Assembly (NCBI GenBank): GCA_018340375.1
Contig: JAFFJZ010000026.1
Coordinates: 1,736,001-1,800,000 of the forward strand
DNA from: Gonatopus flavifemur
Lineage: Eukaryota; Arthropoda; Insecta; Hymenoptera; Dryinidae
DNA length: 64,000 nt
Direction: 5' to 3'
The translations under genes were made by a program, and so were the position numbers. Positions within the stretch are counted from its first letter, which is position 1; each line of letters starts with the position of its first letter. The notes under the pieces are model-generated. The model was not told where the DNA came from and searched no databases. It was given only the letters and a program-made list of their open reading frames with translations. Shown here piece by piece: positions 33,904 to 43,775 of the stretch.

Positions 33904-35189
33904 TTAGGTGTACAAATAAGTTTCCACGGTTTGTCAAAAGATGGCCCCACCAGAAGGTTATGGAGAAATTGTCAGATGTAAAACGTAATATCCCAAGTTT
34001 AGTCATCTGGCAACACCATAACCTTAAAGTACTAGTGATTCCGTATCAGCATCACGTAATTTTTTTCGTGCAAAAATGTCAAGTTTTATTCCGAATAAGC
34101 ATCATTTGCGGGAACTTTTGATTTACTTCTTTAATGTGAAAAAATCTGCAGCTGAGGCGCATCGATTGCTTCTAGAAGCATATGGTGAAGCTGCTTTAAG
34201 TGAGAGAAGTTGTCAGGAATGGTTTCAAAAGTTTAAGAACGGTGAGTTTGACGTTAAAGACAAAGAACGCAGTGGAAGGCCGAAAGTGTACGAAGACATG
34301 GAATTAGAAGTACTATTGGAGGAAGATTCGTCCCAAACGCGAAAAGAACTTGCACTTACTCTACAAGTGACTCAACAAGCAATTTCACATCGTTTAAAAT
34401 CGTTAGGAATGATTCAAAAACAAGGAAATTGGGTTCCATATGAACTAAAGCCGAGAGACGTTCAACGCCGATTATGCATGAGTGAAATGCTGCTTGCCAG
34501 GAATAAAAAGAAGAGTTTTTTGCATCGTATAGTCACTGGTGACGAAAAATGGATTCACTACGATCATCCAAAGAAGAGAAAGTCATGGGTTAAGCCCGGC
34601 GAACCATCAACATCGACAGCTAAGCCGAATATTCATGGAAAAAAACTCATGCTGTGTATTTGGTGGGATCAGCTTAGTGTCGTGTATTATGAATTGCTGA
34701 AACCAAGCGAAACCATTACTGGAGCTCTCTACCGAACACAATTGATGAGATTGAGTCGGGCACTTAAGGAAAAACGCGCCCATTACTACTCCAGACACGA
34801 CAAAATTATTCTTTTACACGATAATGCTCGTCCACATGTTGCGGCTCCGGTAAAAACATACTTGGAAACACTCAACTGGGAAGTTTTACCCCACCCGCCG
34901 TATTCACCAGACTTAGCCCCTTCTGATTATCACCTGTTCCGGTCGATGGCACATGGTCTGTCTGAGCAGCGCTTCACATCATATGAAGACACCAAAAATT
35001 GGGTAGATTTGTGGATAGCGTCAAAAGATGAAGAGTTTTTTCGACGGGGTATCCGAATGTTGCCAGAAAGATGGGGAAAAGTAGTGGCAAATGATGGAAA
35101 ATACTTTGAATAAAACGTAATGTACTTTTCCTTTACAATAAATTCCTAATTTTTTATGAAAAACCGCGGAAACTTATTTGTACACCTAA
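33904..35189 (+). mobile_element. intact mariner element, 1286 bp
   Basis: Terminal inverted repeats TTAGGTGTACAAATAAGTTTCC are near-identical at both ends. TA duplications lie at 33902-33903 and 35190-35191. The single transposase frame is uninterrupted. Length, TIR style and protein place it in the mauritiana subfamily (the Mos1 group). All parts needed for movement appear present in sequence. Confidence 0.95.
34076..35113 (+). CDS. mariner transposase, 345 residues, intact
   Basis: It catalyses cut-and-paste movement of the surrounding element into TA targets. Residues 1-110 hold the paired helix-turn-helix DNA-binding region. WVPYELKPRDVQRR at 119-132 is the conserved WVPHEL linker. The catalytic triad is complete: D156 in TGDEKWI, D249 in LLHDNARPH and D284 in YSPDLAPSDYHLF, a D-34-D spacing as in mariner. 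Length and start (MSSFIPN) equal those of Mos1-type transposases. The C-terminus ends in DGKYFE, as in that group. No stop or frameshift is visible. The frame is a single exon, and expression is unknown. Confidence 0.96.
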   Translation: MSSFIPNKHHLRELLIYFFNVKKSAAEAHRLLLEAYGEAALSERSCQEWFQKFKNGEFDVKDKERSGRPKVYEDMELEVLLEEDSSQTRKELALTLQVTQQAISHRLKSLGMIQKQGNWVPYELKPRDVQRRLCMSEMLLARNKKKSFLHRIVTGDEKWIHYDHPKKRKSWVKPGEPSTSTAKPNIHGKKLMLCIWWDQLSVVYYELLKPSETITGALYRTQLMRLSRALKEKRAHYYSRHDKIILLHDNARPHVAAPVKTYLETLNWEVLPHPPYSPDLAPSDYHLFRSMAHGLSEQRFTSYEDTKNWVDLWIASKDEEFFRRGIRMLPERWGKVVANDGKYFE

Positions 35190-35199
35190 TACATACTTA

Positions 35200-35395
35200 C
35201 ATACATACAAGTAAGTAAGGAGTTATACATCAATCACATAAGGTTTGTAGAAGGTGGGTGGCTGGTACATCATCCATATTTGTTGGTTTATCTTTCAATC
35301 TTCATGAAGAAACATTGCAAATCAAGGTTGGGAAGGGGCTATGAATTTTCATCCAAAAATGCTTACGTAATGTGTTTGCAGCTACGTCAATGGCA
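35200..35395 (+). repeat. inner block of the long inverted arm
   Basis: GAGTTATACATCAATCACATAAGG and about 180 further bases match 38670-38850 in inverse with few changes. Short frames here simply repeat between the copies. Confidence 0.7.
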
Positions 35396-35399
35396 CTCA

Positions 35400-36347
35400 T
35401 TGTTTGGCAACTCAACTCTACTAGTTTTAACTCATAAATTTTCTTTTGCATCCAAAACAGATTTTCTTGGAAATCTGAAACGATATATATACTAAGCAAA
35501 AATTTACGCGGAGAGCAATTTCATTTGAAGAATAACCATTGTATTCATAAACTAGAAATATCAAAATACGTCGATAGTAATTTGTAGCATCAGCCAGGTA
35601 ACATTTTGCCGGCTGCTCGTATTTGGTACCTTTTTTCATGCAATAAATTTACAAAAAATGTTCCTGCACGAAATGTCATCTGGGAAGTGTCTTAATACAC
35701 TAGAATAATTAATCAACTCACACGTAGTAAATGATCGCAAGTTGTAATGGTGAAAATCAACATTAATCGTTTTCCAAAAATTCTAGTTTTACGGACACAA
35801 TGGATTTTTCCAATCAAATTCCTCTCCGTGTACGTTTCCTCGAATGGAAAGAATATTCCTCTAAATGTATACATGATTACTGAGAAAAATCAAGATTCAC
35901 TATGAAACATGAATAGTTCTCAATGAGTTCTCTACGAGTGAGGATAAAACTTGAACGAAAAACTAGCTTTTCTTCTTGCTGCGTACTCTGCTGAAAATTC
36001 CAGGCAAATCCGGATGAATCTTAGCAGTTCCTAGGACAGAAAGCGCGCAGAACTGGGCAGATCCGAACAAGTTTCTGCCCGGATCTGCTCGGTTCTGTTT
36101 GTTTTAGTTGCATGTCTAAAGGAGTTCACCGTGATGTATTCTGAAATGATGCAATTGAAACTAGAGGCCGATTGTCATAACTTTTTACATAAAATTTTCA
36201 TAACGGATTTGAGCATCTGGAATGTTTAGGAGAATGCTACTTTATCGGATTTTATTATAAATCAAGCTTTAGCAACGTTCAATCAAAAGGTAGAAAAATC
36301 GATTGCTAGAGTTACGGCCGCCAGTTTCAACTTCATTTTGAAGTGAT
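35400..36347. other. no gene recognised
   Basis: Frames up to 71 codons without motifs. GGATCTGC / GCAGATCC-like palindromic words occur near 36000-36080. Confidence 0.4.
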
Positions 36348-36856
36348 ATGCTGCTCGGATATCACTGTATGCATCATATTGTGAACTCGAAGACGTTTAT
36401 AAGGCGTTTATATTCTCAGTTTGAGCACTTCATGTTTGATATATGTTTGATTTGTCATAATGTACTGAATTTTTTATTGGATATTTTTATTGGTATAATA
36501 TGCTACTCGAAGTCACTGATTATAAGGTTGGCTAGGCTTGAGGAGATGATAGTGGTGGAATCTCATGATGGACCGAATGATTGGAAATTCGCATATATTT
36601 CAGGTGTAATAAGTGCAGCATTCAAAGACTTCCCATCAATTTCATGTCAAAGGGTGATATCTAAGTGGTTGACGGGAGCCAGACACAGTGATGCCAGTAT
36701 TCCCTAGAAAAATCTTCAGATTTTTTGGCATTGGTCATTTCTTTTCAAATTGTAAATATGATTAGCCGGTTGTACAAGAAATAACCAATCATCAGATGCT
36801 GAAAATTTTTCTAGGGAATACTGGCAACGCTGGCCAGACAACGGAAAGGAGGATAA
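36348..36856 (+). pseudogene. coding-like exon broken by a 147-bp hAT MITE
   Basis: The frame 36348-36685 becomes protein-like from about 36537 (RLEEMIVVESHDGPNDW, then SAAFKDFPSISCQ). It is interrupted by the MITE at 36686-36832. Removing the MITE and one copy of the 8-bp duplication lets the frame run on a few residues (Arg- and Gly-rich) to TAA at 36854-36856. A splice acceptor TATATTTCAG at 36595-36604 may start a shorter exon. I do not recognise the protein. It may belong to the large transposon around it or to a host gene. Confidence 0.35.
36686..36832. mobile_element. 147-bp hAT MITE, copy 2
   Basis: CAGTGATGCCAG / CTGGCAACGCTG ends are flanked by a perfect 8-bp duplication, GCCAGACA (36678-36685 and 36833-36840). 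It is the same length as the copy at 14776-14922 and differs from it at scattered positions. Confidence 0.9.
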
Positions 36857-38669
36857 GCAGTACAGCAAAATTGAAGCCAGTGTTTTGAATTTTATTCCTG
36901 ATATTTGAAAAAAAACAATGTCACTGATGTTTATTTTACGTTGATACTTTTGAATGTTATTTTTGATCAAAATAAAAGATAAGTAATATAATTTATAATT
37001 TTTGTATATGATCACGTGTATGACAACTTAAAGGTGTCTCCTTTGTGAATCTTCAATGGTATCCCAATGAATACACGTACGTTAAGAAGACGTAAAAAAC
37101 GATTCTTGACCATACGTTGTCAATTACTCATACTTTTTTATCGATTCGACGTGGAAATGTCTTGGCAGAGTTCGTGTCTTGCAATAATTGCACAACGTAA
37201 TGGTCTGACAACCGTTCGGAAGATATGAAAGTTGAATATTTATTTAAAAAATATTGTACAAATTAAAATGATACAGACACATTCTGTTTGTCAATATCTT
37301 TGATTTCCATTAATCCAGGTGGGAACACAGAAGATCATATAAACCCTCTCAAAGGAAAAAATTGTAAGAGATATTCTTTGAATAATTGGGGAAAGACTGA
37401 ACCATGGTTGATAGCAAATCTACCTATTCAAAAACCCAGACGAGAATTTTTATTCTGAAAAGTATTCTTTGAGATAGTCCCATTGACTAGTTCCAACTCC
37501 AGAGAGGTACAGCTGGTACGACCGCATTGGGCGCCAAGAGATGGAGAGAAGGCGAAAGTATATGTATCTTTGTTTTTTTGTATTTCTTTTTTCAATCATT
37601 CAGTTTGAAAATCTGGTGCTTACGGAATTCTCGCATCGGGTGGCAGTACTCCTCACGCACGCATTGACGTTGATGATGAAATAGTTGACGTAGCTATTAA
37701 GGGCAATCAAGCACCAAAAGGAGCGAGCCAAATGTTTGCGTCAACCTGTTTCATAAATTATGCGTTCAACGGGAATTTTCGGAGCATAATGATGAAATCC
37801 ACGACCAGGATTAAGATATAAATATGAGTCTTTTACTGATTTCTTGGTGAGCGTAAGAAGATTTTTAAATAACTTCCACTCTCAAAAATTGGTCATAATT
37901 TCGTTTTTCAATATCTACAAACCTTCAAGGAACCCAAATTAATATTTGGAGTTCAATTCCAAGTATGCGTTTGAATATTATTTTCTTGAATTTGAATTCT
38001 TCAAGTAATTTATGCAAAAAGTTAGTGCCAAATTCTACCCGTATCTCGTGATGTTTAAGTGCTCTTGATCAGGTGATTCCTCATAGTCAGTGTCTTTTCC
38101 AACCATTATCATTTGTTCAATATTTTTTCCTTTCAGTGCATATTCGAAACGCATTATGCAGTTATATATATTCGTTCCATTAGTAACGGCGATTAATCAT
38201 GATTATTGTCGACTATCAAGTTGAATAATATATTATTAAAACGTCATTTCTGAACGTTCATTTCCCTATCACGCTGGAAAGAATATTTTTTTGTTCTCTC
38301 TCCATAAAATATTAATTTGTAGAAATTAAATATCCAATTGGATGCAAAATCTGATTATTTGTGGCGAATGAATTATTTATCTAGAAGACGATTTGCTTTG
38401 GGGCAAATATTCCACTATTTGATTCGATTGAATATTTCATTAATCCTCAGAAATATTCTGTGGACAGAGGACAAATAAAGTATTCATTTGGTTGAAAGAG
38501 AATTTTTTTTCGGTGCAGAAAGTGACAAAAAATCGTTATTCTGAAGTCTAACGGGCGATGGAAATTTGGATGATGTTTCGACATTAAATTAATGCGTATG
38601 TTCATTTAATAGTGAATATCTTGATTATAAACAGAAACATCATAGGCTTCCTCACAATCAAATATGACA
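36857..38669. other. no gene recognised
   Basis: AT-rich, with no frame above about 60 codons of protein-like content. The right part (38290-38516) ends GAATTTTTTTTCGGTGCAG and has inverted ATTCATTTG/CAAATATTC words. It may be another MITE with CACCGAAAAAAA ends like the one at 16855. Confidence 0.4.
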
Positions 38670-39420
38670 CAAGCACCTGCAAACACATCACGTAAGCATT
38701 TTTGGATGAACATTCATAGCCCCATCCCAACCTTGATTTGCAATGTTTCTTCATGAAGATTGAAGGATAAACCAACAAATATGGATGATGTACCAGCCAC
38801 CCACCTCCTACAAACCTTATGTGATTAATGTATAACTCCTTACTCACTTGTACGTATGTAAGTATGTATGTATGTATGTATGTATGCATTACTTCTGATC
38901 CCCTGTTAAAAAGGCTTATTGCTTTATGGATCCTTCGGAGGATGACTGATAATTCGTACGGGATTTTAATTTTCATATTATTTTCCATCATCATATGATG
39001 GATTCTGTCTCCACGTTCTCCCCAGGATCTACCTTATTCAAAGAATGACTCTGGATTGTAAAAATAGTTCCACAAAGAATCGGCGTTTTTGAATTATTAA
39101 AATCATTTTGTGAATCATATTCAAAATGAACTGTACTTATCCGACAATGTGTCCCTTCGATTCACATTTTCATTATGAATTGCGTTTCCTGACATCAATG
39201 GACACAACCAATTCTTCACGTTACCTGATATAGTAGTAGTAGTAGTAATTGACTTTATTGTCCAATTCAGCAATACATGAAGATAAACGTTTAGTGATCA
39301 TACATTTGAGGTGAACTTAATCATGAAAATACGCGCTCTCCATTCAGTCAAATTCCTTGATTTTAAAATTCATAATCATCGCACTTCATTATTCACATTT
39401 GATTTGTTTTTAAATAACAA
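38670..39420 (-). repeat. right inverted arm, inner part
   Basis: 38670-38850 pairs with 35200-35395, and 39140-39420 pairs with 33145-33423. A TATG microsatellite (38855-38890) and a TAGTAGTAGTAG run (39230-39246) are shared in inverse with the other arm (CATACATAC and TACTACTAC). The stretch 38890-39140 has no partner, because in the left arm the CACTGAG insert and mariner occupy that zone. Confidence 0.65.
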
Positions 39421-39789
39421 CCCAAACAGACACAAAGATATCTTTTGGAATTTTAAAAGATATCTTCCAAAAGTACAAGAAGTCTTGAAGAATTTTCTAA
39501 AAGATATCTTTTCGTATCCGAAAAGATGTCTTATGCAACATGAATAGATTTCTAAAAGATGTCTCGGAGACTTCTCCAAGATATCTTTAAGACGAAATTA
39601 AGAAATCTGAAAGAGTTCTTCAAGATTTCTTAAAGATGTGTTGCAAAATTCATAAAAATGTCTTGGAAAGAGCTTGAATTTATTCACGAAAAAAGATTCT
39701 AACACCTCTTCTTTCCCCCCCCCCCCTCCCTCCCCCCATATTTCTCTTTGTCGCTCTCGCACTCCTATGAAGTTGACTTTATCTCAATC

Positions 39790-39861
39790 CTCGAGGTTGC
39801 GGGAATCGAACCCGCGCATCTTACGATGTACTTACGCTTCAGTGACCTGAGCTATAGAGAC
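39790..39861 (-). ncRNA. tRNA-like sequence, non-functional
   Basis: On the minus strand TAGCTCAGGTCACTG matches box A, and GGGTTCGATTCCC with a perfect 5-bp GCGGG/CCCGC T-arm matches box B. The acceptor ends do not pair and the anticodon arm is poor. It is a tRNA-derived remnant or a SINE head, not a tRNA gene. Confidence 0.5.
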
Positions 39862-40192
39862 AGTTCGGTTTTGATGCTTATGATTGTCAATATAACACAG
39901 TGGATTCGTGTCAGTGGTGTACATTTTCAGAGTGGAAGTGATCTTTAGAAAAAACTGTTATTATATAAACAAATGTCAGATCAGTTGGTCGTGGATACCA
40001 CAGATTCTTCCTGAATTATTTCTATCCCAACGTTATTGAAGAATAACTTATTGATGATTATGAATGAGAATTTTTTTGAATTTACTTGAAGGCTGTACAT
40101 AAAATTGAGCGTAAAGAGTTCAGTGATTTGTGAAATATTTGTGTCCTGAAGATTCGTTAATTCCAGCGCGGGTATTAAAAGGCAGGGGGCCT

Positions 40193-40405
40193 AATTTCAA
40201 ATGCAACATTCTCAAACGGATTCCAGCGCTGCCGTACGGTAGTACAGTGAATTATTCGTCATAGATACAACTAACACAAACAATGAACAAATCACACCGA
40301 TTTTCGAATTAGTGTTAGTGTATACATGTGAAATAGTTCACTGTACTACCGTATGGCGGCGCTGAAATCCGTTTGAAAATTTTCTGTTCGAGATTATGCC
40401 CCCTG
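40193..40405. mobile_element. hAT MITE (GGCATAATCTC family), copy 2
   Basis: 213 bp, CAGGGGGC..GCCCCCTG ends, nearly identical to copy 1 at 17.4 kb. The flanks ATTAAAAGG / ATTAGAAGG are an imperfect target duplication. The related sequence at 9953-9970 lacks the insertion. Confidence 0.88.
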
Positions 40406-41105
40406 ATTAGAAGGTTACAAAATCGTAATTTTTGCAGAATTTGAAATCTCTTGGCATGTTTATAGATTTTTCAAGCTTTCGATTTGTGACCGAATTTATC
40501 GCATGTGTAATTCGATTATAATTGAAGGCACATTCCGAGTGTTATTCATGTTAATTCATATGATTAGGTATTTATGACCCAAGCCTGCTGACAATCTATC
40601 TTCTTAAACATATCTTGTCAAACTCTTCCAGGAAAATATCTTTCAAACGCTTCTCAAAGATATCTTTGAGATATCTCGCATGGTCGTCTTGGAGATGTCT
40701 TGAATCGAGACATCTTTCAGAAATCTTTCACAAGATGTCTTTCCAACACTTCTGGAAGATATCTTTAAGAACTCTTCAAGAACGTTCTTGAAGATCTCTC
40801 AATTGGGTATTCTTTTAGATATCTTCAAGAACTGCGTGGTGTGTGGGAACTATTGTCTCGGCGGGATACATGTACATGTAGTTGGTTTCATGTCATTCGT
40901 ACATCTATTTAGAGATACTCTGATTGGAAATTGGTGGCATATCAACCCACTTTTATCATTATAGGTATCCAGCCGACAGTAATGTGATATGAAGTTCGTA
41001 TCCATACGATCGTCACTTCACACTTGGGAATAGTAGGTTACATTAGGCGTATGCGAATCATACCTATTCTGATTTCAAATGATATGTCCAAGCAGTTTAT
41101 CCCAA

Positions 41106-41180
41106 CGACGATTCATGGCTCAGTGGATAAAAACCTCGTGTACCATGGTGAAAGTCATCAGTTCGATTCTCGCTATAGTG
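41106..41180 (+). ncRNA. tRNA-like sequence, non-functional
   Basis: TGGCTCAGTGGATAA (box A) and AGTTCGATTCTCG (box B) are 44 bases apart, the normal spacing. The T-arm stem is incomplete and the acceptor is not paired. It lies in a stretch (41030-41200) with no counterpart in the left arm, so it may be a SINE insertion. Confidence 0.45.
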
Positions 41181-41469
41181 TGCGATTTTTTTATTCAAGT
41201 TTCATGAATTTTATACGCTTCCCTTGTTTCAATTCCCTCTTCGCATACTTTTTGTATCCCTCCCATTCAAGCTTCGTATAATTCTCATTAACGTTTCGGT
41301 TACTCTTCAACAAAAGCTTCGTTTACTCTTCCTTTCCGCTTCCATTTTCACCAGGGTCATAAGAATGTCACATTCAATTCAGGGAATAAAGTTTTTGTGG
41401 GCACTCTTGAGGTCAACAATTTGTAAAAAAATTGCGCGAAATTCTTCGTAATTGATTATGTTTTTTTGT

Positions 41470-41870
41470 TAACGTTTGCGGCATACGTTTTTCAGATGAA
41501 CGGTTTCTCATGAAATTCGGTACATATGGGTTTTTGAGGTCGCTGATTACGAATCTGGACTCAGATTTCCAGAATTCAATATGGCGGTGGAAAATTTTAA
41601 AAATTGCGGAATTTTGCTGAAACACACGTGTCAAGGATTTTTTGGGTTGCTGATTACGAATCTGAACGCAGATTTCCAAGATTCAAGATGTCAGATTCAA
41701 GGTGGTGACGGAGAATTTTGAAAATCGTGTAACCATGCTGAACTTCATGCACGGAGGGGCTTTCGGTTCGTTGATCGCGAATTCAAACTCAAATTTCCAA
41801 AATTCAAAGAGCAAATTCAGATGGCGTTAGAAAACTTGGGAAACCGGGATTTCGCAAAAAGCTTGTGAAC
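41470..41870 (+). repeat. about 125-bp tandem units (ATGGCGG family), three copies
   Basis: Units carry GGTCGCTGATTACGAATCTG, CAGATTTCCAGAATTCAA and ATGGCGGTGGAAAATTTT-like words. The same family forms the array at 63590-64000. Confidence 0.65.
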
Positions 41871-42393
41871 TCATTGTTTTTGAATCAATCACCGTAGACC
41901 AACTTCTTTTTTCTGGAATTCAATATTTTCCATTCGAATAATGAACAAGAAATAAGAGGGATGAACATTTGAAGATCGAACAATTGAGGAAGAGGAATTT
42001 ATTTATCAATCATTCAGAGAACCTCATTTTTCGACAATGAATTCCCATAGATTTAGGCTTCAATGAAAGTCACCGCGTTTGGTTGATTCCAGAGACACGG
42101 ACGTGAACGTGGCGGCGATTGTCTCCATTTTGTTTTTTTTGTTTTTCAAGTTTGTTTTCAATTTTTTGATTTTCAATTTTTTTGATTTTGTATTTTTTAT
42201 TATTTTGTATTCTTTTCTCATTTCGTATTTTCATATTCCTTTTATTCATTCCAAATTTCTCAATTCTTCATCAAAAATTTTTCAATCGTTGCTCATTTTC
42301 AACTCTTCAGTTTCTACAGTTTTCTTCATAGCATAAAGTTTCACAATTTTGTGTTCTCGATTTTATGGTTCTACAATTTATGTATAAGAATGT
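41871..42393. other. no gene; T-rich low-complexity stretch at 42115-42310
   Basis: A run of TTTTTTGTTTTTC and similar keeps an 85-codon Phe-rich frame open by composition. It lies just 3' of the piggyBac gene and may be part of that element's end region. I did not find TTAA-flanked piggyBac ends. Confidence 0.4.
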
Positions 42394-42470
42394 TCATGTA
42401 TAGTAATTTCGAAAACAATTTCCATCCTGTTTTATGCACAATGGCACATTGCAAGTACTGCAGGTATATA

Positions 42471-42745
42471 CCCACTGAGCATTTCCGTTGGAACCTTGCA
42501 TTAATATTGCAGCGATATTGATGCGATCTTGAAAGTACTGTTCTTTCAATTCACAAATGCAATATTACAAAAGTAACTTGCGAAAATATCGTTGGAATAT
42601 CACCTGACAACGTAACATTGCTGCAATTTACTTGTAATTGGATGTTGTAATATTACTGTTGTAATTTTTATAACAGGTACTTTCAAGATCGCATCAACAT
42701 CGATGCAATGTTAATGCAAGGTTCTAACGGAAATGCTCAGTGGGT
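42471..42745. mobile_element. 275-bp MITE with TA duplication, in piggyBac 3' end
   Basis: CCCACTGAGCATTTCCGTTG / TAACGGAAATGCTCAGTGGG ends have TA at 42469-42470 and 42746-42747. The arms extend inward through AACCTTGCATTAA and GATCGCATCAA. It splits the transposase Cys-rich domain and adds a premature stop (42724). Confidence 0.88.
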
Positions 42746-43647
42746 AAAGTCTTGCAAGGTTGACTCTTTGTACTACAAAAAGCACAACGTCTTGGAACGC
42801 TTACACATACGGGCATATGACATGATTGAGATCGTCTTGTCTCAATAGATACTGTAGGTTTTCTGACTACGTTTGATGGAGATGTTTTTTGACATTTTCT
42901 TCCCGTACGTGTAGGTAAACGATGGCTTGCCAATTGATCTACTAAAAATAACCTGAATTTTTTTGATGTCATTGGATGTGCTGGATTTCTGGTATTGTGA
43001 ATAATCAATGCATTTATAATGGCTACCTCCAAAAAATGCCAAAACATGCGGTGCCACCATTTTTTTGATTTCCCATCAATTTTGTAAGTTGATATTAGGT
43101 AATCAGATCTATCAACATATCCCATATTTTCATGATAGTCAGAGCACATAATTGGACAAGTTACTTGTTTTAGGGAACCATCTTTTTGTGTACGATTTGT
43201 CACAGTAACCTCACAAGGATCATGATAGTTGGATAAAAAGAAAACAGCTTTTTTATCCATCCACTTGACCCAGCTAATTCCAGCACCACAAGTACGGTAT
43301 TCATACTGCCCATGCGCCATTTTTTTATCAGGAATGATGCTTTTTGGTGAACCCTTTCTGATGGAACAAACAGTTCCACAAGCAAACACTTCATCTTTTC
43401 TCAAATCTATCATAAGATCAAGACCGGTAAAAAAATTATCGAAAAATACATAATGATTTTTTCCTACTAAGTTACGCGTCAAATCTTCCACTACTCGGGC
43501 ACCCAATTGCTTTTCAGCACTTCCAGCTTTCCCTGTGTATACCTGAAACTCGCACACATATCGCGATGCATCTGCGCGCGTCCAAACTTTGTATCCACGT
43601 TTTATGGGCTTGTTCGGCATGTACTGCTTCAAACTGCTACCGCCTTT

Positions 43648-43775
43648 AGGCCTAGACACACAAGCTACGTAAACGTGAACGTAACGAACGGAAGGATGCG
43701 CAGATCTTGTATACAGTTTCTGCGCATCTTTCCGTTTCTTACGTTCACGTTTACGTAGCTTGTGTGTCTAGGCCT
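43648..43775. mobile_element. 128-bp near-perfect hairpin in piggyBac coding region
   Basis: AGGCCTAGACACACAAGCTA and its exact inverse form arms of about 58 bases with a 13-base loop (TTGTATACAGTTT region). TTT on both sides (43645-43647 and 43776-43778) is a possible 3-bp duplication. It interrupts the frame directly after the first catalytic block. Confidence 0.85.

Larger units (their letters stand above)
39421..40847. mobile_element. 1427-bp CCC..GGG-ended insertion, AAGATATC words
   Basis: It begins CCCAAACAGACACAAAG and ends CGTGGTGTGTGGG. The left arm of the large element reads through this point without it (33130-33150, GTTGTCATTTAAA in inverse), so the limits are exact apart from an AA shared by both flanks. 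Both ends are packed with AAGATATCTTTAAGA-type words. It contains a tRNA-like piece, a diverged dispersed repeat and a hAT MITE. Confidence 0.7.
32804..41357. mobile_element. probable 8.5-kb transposon with long inverted arms
   Basis: The outer ends CCCTGGTGAAAATG are inverted at 32804 and 41357. The left arm 32804-33423 matches, collinearly and inverted, 41357-40848 plus 39420-39140. After insertions a second matched block follows: 35200-35395 against 38850-38670. The arms carry the same short frames (33024-33236 minus, 39311-39420 plus), TACTACTACTACT and a GGTGGCATATCAACCCAC word. The core 35.4-38.7 kb holds one coding-like exon (36.35 kb). No transposase family could be named, and no target duplication is clear. 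Confidence 0.5.

Noticed and set aside
39790..39861. Functional tRNA gene
   Set aside because: Boxes A and B and a good T-arm are present, but the acceptor stem does not pair and the anticodon arm is poor.
42079..42336. 85-codon Phe-rich frame as a membrane protein
   Set aside because: T-rich low-complexity DNA codes Phe by composition. No start context or conserved pattern.
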